A stretch of 12,842 bases of DNA from an uncultured Porphyromonadaceae bacterium. Its GTDB lineage: Bacteria > Bacteroidota > Bacteroidia > Bacteroidales > Muribaculaceae. A program made the translations under genes and the position numbers. Positions 1-7,374 of this stretch are shown one piece after another (positions within the stretch are counted from its first letter, which is position 1; each line of letters opens with the position of its first letter). The notes below the pieces were generated by a model. It was given only the letters and a program-made list of their open reading frames with translations. It searched no databases and had not been told where the DNA came from. The stretch spans positions 1 to 12,842 of the forward strand of contig CAMWKC010000035.1 in the NCBI GenBank assembly GCA_947174735.1, in the 5' to 3' direction.

Positions 1-150
1 GATAACTCTGATAACTCTGATAGTTCTGATTGGTCCGATAGCTCCGATTCCGATAACTCTGATAACTCTGATAGTTCTGATTGGTCCGATAGCTCCGATT
101 CCGATAGCTCCGATAATTCTGATAGCTCCGACTACTCCGATTACTCCGAT
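1..150. repeat. 9-bp tandem repeat array (GATNNNTCY), cut by the window edge
   Basis: Fifteen 9-bp units of the form GAT-NNN-TCY (for example GATAACTCT, GATAGTTCT, GATTGGTCC, GATAGCTCC) plus two 6-bp GATTCC units. Bases 1-51 are repeated exactly at 52-102, a recent higher-order duplication. The array ends five bases before the stop codon of the minus-strand gene at 155-553, so it lies in that gene's 3' flank. The same unit builds the palindromes at 10391-10579 and 11490-11671. Only one orientation is visible here, so this is probably one arm of a similar palindrome whose other arm is missing to the left. That last point is inference. Confidence 0.93.
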
Positions 151-154
151 TTAG

Positions 155-553
155 TCAGACTTTGCGTAGTAAGCGGTAGATAAGGCAGCGGGCGTATTCG
201 GGTGAGTAGTAAAAATTGGGGGCCGGAGAGTTGACGGCACGATAGACGGCATCAGTAAGGGTAAGACCAGGGGTGGTATCAAGCAGACGGCGAACTGCGG
301 TCAGTAAATCAGTATACATTTTGCGAACGGCAGTTCGTAGCGGTGGTAGTTGTCCGGTGCGCAGAGCAGTGCGGACTACGCGTAGGGCACGTTCCTCGGA
401 TATCCAGAAACGCGGTGCACCGGCACGACACATTTGTGTGGCAATCTGGCGCACGTCTATATGGTGACCCGGCCGTGAGTTAACGATACGCCAGAACAAT
501 TCGACAAAAGCATTATAGCGATGAACGGTAAAGTCTATTTTTCCTCGTGGCAT
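155..553 (-). CDS. Hypothetical protein with an internal tandem duplication, phage-module partner
   Basis: This 132-residue basic protein has no function that I recognise. It starts inside the 3' end of the portal gene (19-base overlap), so it is translationally linked and the last gene of the module. It consists of two similar halves, roughly residues 13-65 and 80-131. Each half has an aromatic helix, a Pro-Gly turn (28-29 and 95-96) and an Ala-Pro-x-Phe-aromatic-x-Ser-x-Glu core (46-54 and 111-119), followed by a hydrophobic helix. It has no signal peptide or membrane segment. The helical, Arg-rich halves would suit nucleic-acid or structural-protein binding, but that is inference. Its stop TGA lies right beside the 9-bp repeat array. 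Confidence 0.75.
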   Translation of the reverse strand: MPRGKIDFTVHRYNAFVELFWRIVNSRPGHHIDVRQIATQMCRAGAPRFWISEERALRVVRTALRTGQLPPLRTAVRKMYTDLLTAVRRLLDTTPGLTLTDAVYRAVNSPAPNFYYSPEYARCLIYRLLRKV

Positions 554-2106
554 GGTAATGGATTTTGAAGGTGAATATCATAACTGAAATTATCGAAATA
601 GCCCTCTCCCATAGTATCCCTATCAGAGACATCAGGCAGCCTGAAACAGCAGATGTTCTCGGCATCGCGACAGGCAGCGTCAAGTACAAACGTATCAAAG
701 CTCTCCAGTATGTCGAGCAACGATGTGAGGGAATTTTGAGTTTGCTGGTTAAATAAAGTTCCGGACACAGAACCGCTGTCCAGTCTGCCTTGTAGAGCGG
801 CATTGACTCCTGATATATCCTCAAGCATTTTCATTTGTACCGATAATAGTTCGGTAATGCCAAAATTGCTGACACTGCCGCTTACCTGCTGCGGTAACGG
901 TATGCCTGGGCGCGGACGGTAAGGAATCACACCGTTGAAGCGTGACCATTGGTCGGCAACATCTTCGAGAGACATACCGCGTCCTAAGGCGTCTTCCGGA
1001 AAAAGCAACACGCCTTTGGCCGAAGCACGCATCATCCAGTCGTTAAGAGTGACAAGGCGGTTAGTGTAGCGCTGCTGATCGATTATATCCGCTACAAACG
1101 AATGTACCTCACCATCGATATAAGGATATGCCTTAATTACATAAGGATGACCGAAACGATGATAAGGACTATCACCGCTTTTTAACACCGCACCGTTAGG
1201 ACTAAGATAATAATAGCGCCAGCGATGAGCGTTCACTTTGCGATATTCAATAGGCGCGCGTCCATCGCGTAGACGACGGCGATTCTCTGTCATAAGACTT
1301 TCGTAATCGTCACACTCAATACGACGACACTCGCCGGTAGCAGTATCATGACAAAGCCAATGAGTATCATTCTCACGTCGCCACACTTCGATGACACGGC
1401 ACAATGATGGTGCTGACGGATTCAGAAAGGCTTTTTTCATATCTCCTGTACCCCATTGAGCCATGTACCACGATTCACCGGTGCAGCCGGCATATATATC
1501 ACGTAGACGTGTTTCCGAGGCATAATCGGTAGCGAAAGCTGCGATAAGATCATCAATCGGAAGATCATGCAATTGGCCTACGGCTCGCACATCCCAAGAC
1601 CGACAATCTGTAGCCGATGCATCCATGAAAAAGGATTCAGGATCTACGCTGTCTGTCCAGCAGCCGATACGCCCCTCACGACGTCCGTACCATTTACGGT
1701 GCACTATACAGCCGCTTATCAGAAACTCCTCCATGCTGCGAGCATAAAGTTCATCAAGACGGTTGGTATGGGCGTTGGTATGCAGAAGTTTTGTCAGAAG
1801 CTCGGCACGATTCCGATCAGCTTCAAGTAGCGGATGACAGACAGCCTGACGTCCGCGACTACGAAATACTCCTAACACTGAGCGTACCAAACGACGTATA
1901 AGGTTATTGGTCAGAGGTACATTACCGAGACTCTGGATATATTGAGCTTCGGTCATGACACGTCCGTCTACAGTTATTGGATCTTCCCACTGACGGCCGT
2001 AGGTATAGCGTTTATTACGACGACGGTCACGACGGAAGTCCGAACGTGCTGTCCAAAGATCGTGAGCTAACTGCAGTAATTCGGCAGCCTCATGAGTGAT
2101 ATTCAT
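535..2106 (-). CDS. Phage portal protein (orphan, Bacteroidales type)
   Basis: A 523-residue protein with the look of a tailed-phage portal, the dodecameric ring at the capsid vertex through which DNA is packaged. Supporting features are a basic N-terminus with an aromatic patch (RYTYGRQW at 33-40), a segment around 61-85 that opens the portal body, and the stretch 346-370 with VTLNDWMMR and KGVLLFPED. Near 428-441 it has LEDISGVNAALQGR, the motif I associate most strongly with P22/crAss-like portals, followed by a Gln/Asn-rich helix (452-460) in the stem/crown region. It is somewhat short at the C-terminus compared with portals of about 600-700 residues. The start ATG overlaps the stop of the upstream gene (ATGA). 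No terminase, capsid or tail gene is adjacent, so it is a remnant or domesticated copy. Portal family is fairly certain; present function is unknown. Confidence 0.82.
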   Translation of the reverse strand: MNITHEAAELLQLAHDLWTARSDFRRDRRRNKRYTYGRQWEDPITVDGRVMTEAQYIQSLGNVPLTNNLIRRLVRSVLGVFRSRGRQAVCHPLLEADRNRAELLTKLLHTNAHTNRLDELYARSMEEFLISGCIVHRKWYGRREGRIGCWTDSVDPESFFMDASATDCRSWDVRAVGQLHDLPIDDLIAAFATDYASETRLRDIYAGCTGESWYMAQWGTGDMKKAFLNPSAPSLCRVIEVWRRENDTHWLCHDTATGECRRIECDDYESLMTENRRRLRDGRAPIEYRKVNAHRWRYYYLSPNGAVLKSGDSPYHRFGHPYVIKAYPYIDGEVHSFVADIIDQQRYTNRLVTLNDWMMRASAKGVLLFPEDALGRGMSLEDVADQWSRFNGVIPYRPRPGIPLPQQVSGSVSNFGITELLSVQMKMLEDISGVNAALQGRLDSGSVSGTLFNQQTQNSLTSLLDILESFDTFVLDAACRDAENICCFRLPDVSDRDTMGEGYFDNFSYDIHLQNPLPCHEEK

Positions 2107-2693
2107 ATCGGCGACATACGACGGGTAACAGGCCGCAGACGGTAAGCTAACATACCGATAATATCACTCACAGCCTGCTCCGTACGTGTTACGGCAGCTT
2201 CCGTACCGACCGTGTCGGATGTAAGTGCACACCAGCGTGAAAGCATTGACTGAAGCAGGTAAGCATGAACACCGTCGGTAAGCGGTGCAGTGAAGGCTTT
2301 GCTAAAATCGGCCGGTACTGACAGACGTAAACAAAGAGTATTGTTAATTTCACTCCACATAGGCAGATAACGGCACAGGTGTACCGATAAGGTACGTTGT
2401 GCCTCACGACGGTATCTGTCAAGCAACGGAAAATCATTCTCACAGACAGCAATACGATCGAAATCAACATTTTCTTGGCTATTCTTGACAGCAGCATAGC
2501 CTGTAGCTTCCACTATATCGCTTCGCAGAAGTCCAAGGTCAATCTCTACCGTTATTTCACGTGGCTTTGAAACACCACAGACCGGCTGGCGGCTTTCACT
2601 TACGCGGGCTGTCACGGCACGTATAGCAGAGTCTATCAGAGACATCATGAAAGGCCCGAGAGCTGATAAATTGTTTTTTGTCATAATCGTCAT
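2103..2693 (-). CDS. Hypothetical protein, first gene of the phage-portal module
   Basis: A 196-residue protein of unrecognised family. It is mostly helical in appearance with no signal peptide or transmembrane segment. Visible features are an acidic/hydrophobic strand near residue 50 (EITVEIDLGLL), a central basic helix around the DRYRREAQRTL segment, and a Ser/Thr/Val-rich C-terminal helix ending in Arg residues. Two in-frame starts are possible, at 2693 and at 2684 (MTKNN); the first is annotated. Its stop overlaps the portal start by four bases, so the two are translationally coupled. By position next to a portal it could be a small packaging or head-completion protein, but no motif shows this. 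A good minus-strand promoter lies about 75 bases upstream. Confidence 0.72.
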   Translation of the reverse strand: MTIMTKNNLSALGPFMMSLIDSAIRAVTARVSESRQPVCGVSKPREITVEIDLGLLRSDIVEATGYAAVKNSQENVDFDRIAVCENDFPLLDRYRREAQRTLSVHLCRYLPMWSEINNTLCLRLSVPADFSKAFTAPLTDGVHAYLLQSMLSRWCALTSDTVGTEAAVTRTEQAVSDIIGMLAYRLRPVTRRMSPI

Positions 2694-2744
2694 AAATTTG
2701 ATTCGCCCGAAATTACAGTTGATTTTAACATACGCTTAGTTATA

Positions 2745-2760
2745 ATAACACTATTGTTAT
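2745..2760. promoter_or_regulatory. Operator-like dyad downstream of the module promoter
   Basis: ATAACA-CTAT-TGTTAT is a perfect 6-bp dyad with a 4-base spacer. It lies just downstream of the predicted transcription start of the phage-module operon (about 2767). Its position would suit a repressor-binding site, but the region is very AT-rich and such dyads occur by chance. Confidence 0.25.
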
Positions 2761-2773
2761 AATAAAATTATAG

Positions 2774-2804
2774 CAAAGATAAATAAAAATTAAAATATAC
2801 TCAA
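2774..2804 (-). promoter_or_regulatory. Bacteroidetes-type promoter for the phage-portal module
   Basis: On the minus strand, TTGA (plus coordinates 2801-2804), 19 bases, then TATCTTTG (2774-2781). This fits the Bacteroidetes primary-sigma consensus of a TTTG-like -33 box, about 19-20 bases, and TAnnTTTG. Transcription would start near 2767, giving a leader of about 75 bases before the 196-aa protein's ATG. A promoter this intact suggests the remnant module is still transcribed. Confidence 0.55.
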
Positions 2805-2892
2805 TGAAGATTAAAAAATAATATTGATTTCTCTATATCTAATGACTTGTAAGCTGATTCAGTAATCATAATAGCAAACAATTGGTGTGAAG

Positions 2893-2923
2893 TTGCAGGG
2901 TTGCAGCATTTTTCTTAATTTTG
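2893..2923 (+). promoter_or_regulatory. Bacteroidetes-type promoter for pheT-yebC
   Basis: TTGC at 2893-2896, 19 bases, then TAATTTTG at 2916-2923, matching the Bacteroidetes TAnnTTTG -7 box. Transcription would begin near 2930, leaving a leader of about 87 bases before the pheT ATG at 3017. Confidence 0.6.
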
Positions 2924-2947
2924 CACTCTGAGACTCCATAAGCATCA

Positions 2948-2997
2948 ACCGCTGTCATGCGGTAGCCTACATTCAGTGAAAGGAGTCCGGCAACTCC
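2948..2997 (+). promoter_or_regulatory. Two small hairpins in the pheT leader
   Basis: The pheT 5' leader contains ACCGC-TGTCAT-GCGGT (2948-2963) and GGAGT-CCGGCA-ACTCC (2982-2997), each a 5-bp perfect stem with a 6-base loop. No Phe-rich leader peptide or T-box-like element is visible. They may only structure the leader; a regulatory role is speculative. Confidence 0.3.
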
Positions 2998-3016
2998 GCA
3001 ACAATCGAACTAATAT

Positions 3017-5506
3017 ATGGACATTTCGTACAAGTGGCTCAAACGCTACATAGACATCGACCTCCCGCCTCGCGAATTAGCAGCTGTGCTGACTTCGCTG
3101 GGTTTGGAATGTGATACTGTCGAGGAGGTAGAAACGGTCAAAGGAGGACTGCGCGGCCTCGTGACCGGCAAAGTGCTCACCTGCGAAGAGCACCCTAATT
3201 CAGACCATCTGCACATAACCACAGTTGACCTCGGTGACGGACAGCCGACACAGATAGTGTGTGGCGCACCAAACGTGGCAGCCGGACAATCGGTGATAGT
3301 GGCCCCTGTGGGATGTACGCTCTATGACGGTGACAAAGAATTCCAGATTAAGAAGTCGAAAATACGTGGTGTGGAGTCATTCGGTATGATATGTGCCGAG
3401 GACGAAATCGGTATTGGTACTTCGCACGATGGTATTATGGTTCTTCCCGAGACAGTTAAAGCCGGTATACCTGCCGCCGAATACTTCAATGTGCAGAGCG
3501 ACTGGCGTCTGGAAGTAGAACTGACTCCTAACCGTGTGGACGCTGCTTCACATTATGGAGTGGCCCGTGACCTGAAGGCACATATAGCACGTAATGACTT
3601 TGAGCACCGGGGCCAGGCAGAACCGCCTATCGTATCGCTGCCTGACACATCAGCTCTGCGTCCTGACCGTATGGATGGCGCCGTGAAGGTGACGGTAGAG
3701 GATACCGAAGGCTGTCTGCGCTATTCAGGTGTAACGCTGCGTAATGTGAAGGTGACTGAAAGTCCCGAATGGCTGCGTGATCTGCTCATTGCGGCAGGCC
3801 AACGTCCTATCAATAATATAGTTGACATAACCAACTTCATACTTCTCGGTCTCGGTCAGCCGCTACACTGCTTTGACCTTGCCAAAGTGGCCGGTCAGGA
3901 AATTGTGGTACGTACATGTCCTAAGGATACACCTTTTGTTACACTCGATGGTGTGGAACGCAAACTGTCGGAAGCTGACCTTATGATATGTGATGCAGCC
4001 AAACCTATGTGTATAGCCGGTGTATTCGGCGGTCTTGACTCGGGCGTGACTGAAGATACTAAAGATGTATTTATCGAGTCAGCTTACTTCAACCCGACAC
4101 GTGTTCGCCGTACAGCACGCCGTCACGGTCTGAGCACCGATGCCTCGTTCCGCTACGAGCGTGGGACTGACCCCAATATCACAGTCTATGCCGCGCGCCT
4201 CGCAGCTGTCCTCATTAAGGAATTGGCCGGAGGAGAGATGTGTGGTGATGTATCCGACTTCTATCCTGTACCAGTAAAGGATGTCGAGATGGAGTTTTCG
4301 CTTGACTATTGTGCGCGTCTCATAGGTAAGCGTCTACCTAAGGATTTAGTAATATGTATACTGCGTGCTCTTGAAATCGAAGTACGTCCTACCGACAACG
4401 AAGATGTGCTGCATCTGCGTGTTCCGGCCTATCGTGTAGATGTGACACGTCCATGCGATGTGGTTGAGGAAATACTGCGTGTTTACGGATATAATAATGT
4501 TGAGTTCGGCACCGAAATGCATGCTAATTTGTCGCAGCGCGGACGAACCGACGAAGTCAACGCCCTACAAACTCTCGTCAGCGAACAGCTTACAGGCCAG
4601 GGATTCAGTGAGATTCTAAATAACTCGCTGACTTCAGCCAACTATTATACCGAAGGTAAAGCCTTCCCTGCCGAACGATGTGTACGTCTGCTCAATCCAT
4701 TGAGTAACGAACTTTCCGTAATGCGTCAGACCTTGCTTTTCGGTGGGCTTGAAGTAATCAGCCATAATGTGCGCCGCAAAACTGCTGATTTACGTCTGTA
4801 TGAGTTTGGCAATGTCTACAGCTTCGATCCTGCTGCCGTCGCTACTGAGGAGAAACCACTCATACCTTATAGCGAACGCTTCATGTTAGGATTATGGTTG
4901 ACAGGTAATTATACCCAGCCTTCTTGGAATAGCAAAGCTGCCGAAGCTACTTTCTATGACCTTCGTGGCGTAGTAGACAACATAATGTCTCGTATGGGTA
5001 TACCGGCGTCGGCTGTAACTATCGCACAGGAGAGCGATGACTTGCTCGGTGCCATGTTGACTCTCGCAAGTCGCGATGGAAAGACTATAGGACGTATAGG
5101 AATAGTGGCACGCAAAGTACTGAAGGATTTCGATATTGAACAGGATGTAGTGTTTGCCGAACTCGATTTCGATGTGCTTTGCCGTTTAGCAGCACGCACT
5201 AAAGTGACCTTTACCGACCTGCCGCGTACACAGCCGGTACGTCGTGACCTCGCGTTGCTCATAGATAAGGGTACAGCGTTCGCTGACATAGACCGTACTG
5301 TGCGCAAAGCTGCCGGCAAGATGTTGCGTTCACTGACACTTTTCGACGTCTACGAAGGTGAAAAGCTTCCTGAAGGTAAGAAGAGCTATGCCATTGCCCT
5401 TACTCTACAGGACGACGAAAAAACTCTGACCGACAAACAGATTGATGCCGTCATGCATAAAGTGACCGATGCACTCGCCAAAAGTGTAGGCGCCGAGTTA
5501 CGCTAA
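3017..5506 (+). CDS. pheT: Phenylalanine--tRNA ligase beta subunit
   Basis: This is the beta chain of the cytoplasmic alpha2-beta2 phenylalanyl-tRNA synthetase. The alpha chain attaches Phe to tRNA-Phe using ATP; the beta chain binds tRNA and edits mischarged Tyr-tRNA-Phe. At 829 residues it is full length (family about 790-830). It begins with the usual MDISYKWLKRYIDI. Domains in order are an EMAP-like tRNA-binding domain (about 42-155, with HPNSDHLHI at 59-67), the B3/B4 editing domain (about 215-385), the B5 domain (about 405-480), the catalytic-like core, and a C-terminal ferredoxin-fold anticodon-binding domain (735-829, starting LPRTQPVRRDLALL). pheS is not in the window, so the two subunits are encoded apart, as is common in Bacteroidetes. 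yebC follows after 46 bases, probably in the same transcript. Confidence 0.98.
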   Translation: MDISYKWLKRYIDIDLPPRELAAVLTSLGLECDTVEEVETVKGGLRGLVTGKVLTCEEHPNSDHLHITTVDLGDGQPTQIVCGAPNVAAGQSVIVAPVGCTLYDGDKEFQIKKSKIRGVESFGMICAEDEIGIGTSHDGIMVLPETVKAGIPAAEYFNVQSDWRLEVELTPNRVDAASHYGVARDLKAHIARNDFEHRGQAEPPIVSLPDTSALRPDRMDGAVKVTVEDTEGCLRYSGVTLRNVKVTESPEWLRDLLIAAGQRPINNIVDITNFILLGLGQPLHCFDLAKVAGQEIVVRTCPKDTPFVTLDGVERKLSEADLMICDAAKPMCIAGVFGGLDSGVTEDTKDVFIESAYFNPTRVRRTARRHGLSTDASFRYERGTDPNITVYAARLAAVLIKELAGGEMCGDVSDFYPVPVKDVEMEFSLDYCARLIGKRLPKDLVICILRALEIEVRPTDNEDVLHLRVPAYRVDVTRPCDVVEEILRVYGYNNVEFGTEMHANLSQRGRTDEVNALQTLVSEQLTGQGFSEILNNSLTSANYYTEGKAFPAERCVRLLNPLSNELSVMRQTLLFGGLEVISHNVRRKTADLRLYEFGNVYSFDPAAVATEEKPLIPYSERFMLGLWLTGNYTQPSWNSKAAEATFYDLRGVVDNIMSRMGIPASAVTIAQESDDLLGAMLTLASRDGKTIGRIGIVARKVLKDFDIEQDVVFAELDFDVLCRLAARTKVTFTDLPRTQPVRRDLALLIDKGTAFADIDRTVRKAAGKMLRSLTLFDVYEGEKLPEGKKSYAIALTLQDDEKTLTDKQIDAVMHKVTDALAKSVGAELR

Positions 5507-5552
5507 AACAGAATTTAGAAACCTAACCACAAACACAATATAATCTCTACCC

Positions 5553-6275
5553 ATGGGAAGAGCATTTGAATACCGTAAAGCCCGTAAGCTCAAACGCTGG
5601 GGCAACATGAGCCGTACTTTCACACGTATCGGCAAGGAAATCACCATAGCTGTTAAGGCCGGTGGTCCTGATCCGGACACTAATCCGCGTCTGCGTGTAC
5701 TGATGCAGAATGCCAAAGCCGCCAACATGCCTAAGGATACTGTTGAACGTGCTATAAAGAAAGCTACCGATAAGGACGCTTCCGACTACAAGGAGATAGT
5801 TTACGAGGGTTACGGCCCTCACGGCATTGCTATCGTAATCGAAGCTGCTACCGACAATAACCAGCGTACTGTAGCTAACGTGCGCAGTTATTTCAATAAA
5901 CATGGCGGTTCGCTGGGCACAAGCGGTTCGCTGTCGTTCCTGTTCGACCATAAGAGTGTATTCCACGTTAAGCCTAATCCCGAAACCTCACAGGAGGATT
6001 TTGAACTTGAACTCATGGACTATGAGGCCGAGCTTGAGCCGGACGATGAAGAATGGCTCATCTATGGTGCTTTTGACCAGTTTGCCAATCTCCAGAAGTA
6101 TCTTGAGGAATCTGGTGTCGAAATCCTTTCAGCCGAGTTCGAGCGTATTCCCAACGACTACAAGGAGGTGACACCCGAACAGCGCGAAGCTATCGAAAAA
6201 CTGCTTGAGAAGTTTGAGGACGACGAAGATGTACAGAACGTCTTCCACAATATGAAGGAAGAGGAAGAAGCCTGA
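5553..6275 (+). CDS. yebC: YebC/TACO1-family protein
   Basis: A 240-residue cytoplasmic protein of the YebC/TACO1 family. These were long annotated as transcriptional regulators; members have more recently been linked to translation, assisting ribosomes at difficult proline-rich stretches. The Bacteroidetes form of the N-terminal signature is visible (MGRAFEYRKARKLKRWGNM), followed by FTRIGKEI, the conserved NPRLR segment (about 48-52), NMPKDTVERAIKK and the YEGYGPHG motif (about 88-95). The GGSLGTSGSLSFLFD segment (about 120-134) and an acidic C-terminus complete it. Length is typical. It lies 46 bases downstream of pheT with no terminator between and ends about 33 bases before a strong hairpin, so pheT-yebC is probably one unit. 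The protein runs on into a Glu/Asp-rich tail (EDDEDVQNVFHN and on). Confidence 0.96.
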   Translation: MGRAFEYRKARKLKRWGNMSRTFTRIGKEITIAVKAGGPDPDTNPRLRVLMQNAKAANMPKDTVERAIKKATDKDASDYKEIVYEGYGPHGIAIVIEAATDNNQRTVANVRSYFNKHGGSLGTSGSLSFLFDHKSVFHVKPNPETSQEDFELELMDYEAELEPDDEEWLIYGAFDQFANLQKYLEESGVEILSAEFERIPNDYKEVTPEQREAIEKLLEKFEDDEDVQNVFHNMKEEEEA

Positions 6276-6308
6276 TAGGTCTTATTTTACCTTACCCTTC
6301 TGAAATAT

Positions 6309-6359
6309 GAAACTGCCCTTACCACTATGTCTGATAGATAGAGTGGTAAGGGCAGTTTC
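6309..6359 (+). terminator. Strong hairpin terminator after yebC
   Basis: An 18-bp perfect inverted repeat, 6309-6326 pairing with 6342-6359, around a 15-base loop, 33 bases after the yebC stop. No T-tract follows on the plus strand; a T-rich stretch lies before the stem. It is a strong terminator or 3' mRNA-stabilising structure for pheT-yebC. Confidence 0.7.
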
Positions 6360-6412
6360 GTAAAAAATGTGAAAAAATATATTCTTCCGGACCAACTATA
6401 CAAAATATTTTA

Positions 6413-6420
6413 TACCTTTG
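6413..6420 (+). promoter_or_regulatory. -7 promoter element for the secreted-protein gene
   Basis: TACCTTTG fits the Bacteroidetes TAnnTTTG -7 box; no convincing -33 TTTG is seen 19-20 bases upstream. A start near 6427 would give a leader of about 150 bases, containing a 6-bp hairpin (TAAGCT at 6472-6477 with AGCTTA at 6486-6491). The stretch 6276-6578 holds only the terminator, this promoter and the leader. Confidence 0.45.
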
Positions 6421-6578
6421 CCATATAATGGCTCCTACTATATACCGATAGCTTCAAGGTCTCTCATCCTCTAAGCTCTGACTGTAGCTTATCTATCTAC
6501 AGGTTGTCGGTGTCCGGTACAGCCAGACTCTTGTTGCTTTGGTATAACTTTTTAAACACACTTATTAAAATATACTTT

Positions 6579-7202
6579 ATGATGAAGAAATTTACTCTTA
6601 TGGCTGCTTTCGCAGCTATGACTCTCGGAGCAGCCGCCCAGAATGTAGCTGTCACCTCCAGCGTAACGGAGGGTGACATTGAGAACGGTGCTACCGTTAT
6701 TGTACCCTGGGAAATAGGCTTCGAAATGGAGGGTATGACTATGTTTGAATGGAATCCTCATTTCACTGTACGTTCTCTCTCCGGAATGAACGAAGAGATT
6801 ACTGTGTACGCAACTTCATCTATAACCGCACAGCTTTGCTGGCCTTCAAATTGTCAGGCTATTATGGGTGGTAATGAGGTAAATGCTACTGGTACTGTAA
6901 ATGGTACTGGCAGTGATTTACAATTCGACCGCTCAGACTGGGATTATGAAGGTGGCTCTACTCCTTCTGAGGCTAATTCAGGTACAGGCTGCCTACGTAT
7001 AGTAGATAGCGATAATAATGAGATAGTAATCAATGTAGAATGGTCTCTTGAAAAGGAAGGCTCAGGCGTAGAAAATATTGCTACTGATATTAACGCTCCC
7101 GTCGAGTATTACAGTCTGACCGGTGTACGTGTCAACAACCCAGGCAAGGGTATCTATATCGTGAAGCGTGGCAATAAGGTTACCCGCGAGATAATGCGCT
7201 AA
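6579..7202 (+). CDS. Small secreted protein with T9SS-like C-terminal tail
   Basis: A 207-residue exported protein. The reading frame is open from 6504, but the double Met at 6579 opens a clear Sec signal peptide: basic MMKKF, a hydrophobic run of Ala/Met/Leu, and a likely cleavage near GAAAQ (about residue 21). The start at 6579 was chosen for that reason. The mature part (about 22-160) is Gly/Thr/Ser-rich with beta-strand-like alternation and resembles no enzyme I know. The last 35 residues (EYYSLTGVRVNN, then GKGIYIVKRGNKV) resemble the short C-terminal tail of many Bacteroidales secreted proteins, related to type IX secretion sorting domains. It is therefore probably surface-displayed or released. 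It is alone between a terminator upstream and a large inverted repeat downstream. Function unknown. Confidence 0.85.
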   Translation: MMKKFTLMAAFAAMTLGAAAQNVAVTSSVTEGDIENGATVIVPWEIGFEMEGMTMFEWNPHFTVRSLSGMNEEITVYATSSITAQLCWPSNCQAIMGGNEVNATGTVNGTGSDLQFDRSDWDYEGGSTPSEANSGTGCLRIVDSDNNEIVINVEWSLEKEGSGVENIATDINAPVEYYSLTGVRVNNPGKGIYIVKRGNKVTREIMR

Positions 7203-7209
7203 ATCATGC

Positions 7210-7368
7210 TTATAAGCGAGCTAAAGCTCGCACACAGAACCAGGAGGCACCTCGGACGGCTAAAAGTCGAAAGAGGTGTCTCCTGGTTCTGTGTGCAGCG
7301 GTGAGGTAGGGGGTGCTTTCTGAAGCGGTGCCTCCTGGTTCTGTGTGCGAGCTTTAGCTCGCTTATAA
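7210..7368. repeat. 42-bp perfect inverted repeat with a competing inner stem, between convergent genes
   Basis: 7210-7251 is perfectly complementary to 7327-7368 (42 bp). A third, partial copy of the right arm at 7273-7296 can pair instead with 7230-7253 (24 bp, one G-U). Two alternative hairpins therefore compete for the same left arm. Each outer arm also contains its own small palindrome (GCGAGCTAAAGCTCGC on the left). It lies 8 bases after the stop of the plus-strand secreted-protein gene and about 6 bases beyond the stop of the minus-strand gene at 7375, so it most simply acts as a bidirectional terminator. The repeated arms also resemble a dispersed intergenic palindrome. Confidence 0.9.
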
Positions 7369-7374
7369 CACGCA

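Noticed and set aside
1..150. CRISPR array
   Set aside because: The unit is 9 bp with no unique spacers; it is a simple tandem repeat.
6504..6578. Upstream start for the secreted protein
   Set aside because: The 25 extra residues precede a textbook signal peptide starting at the double Met at 6579.
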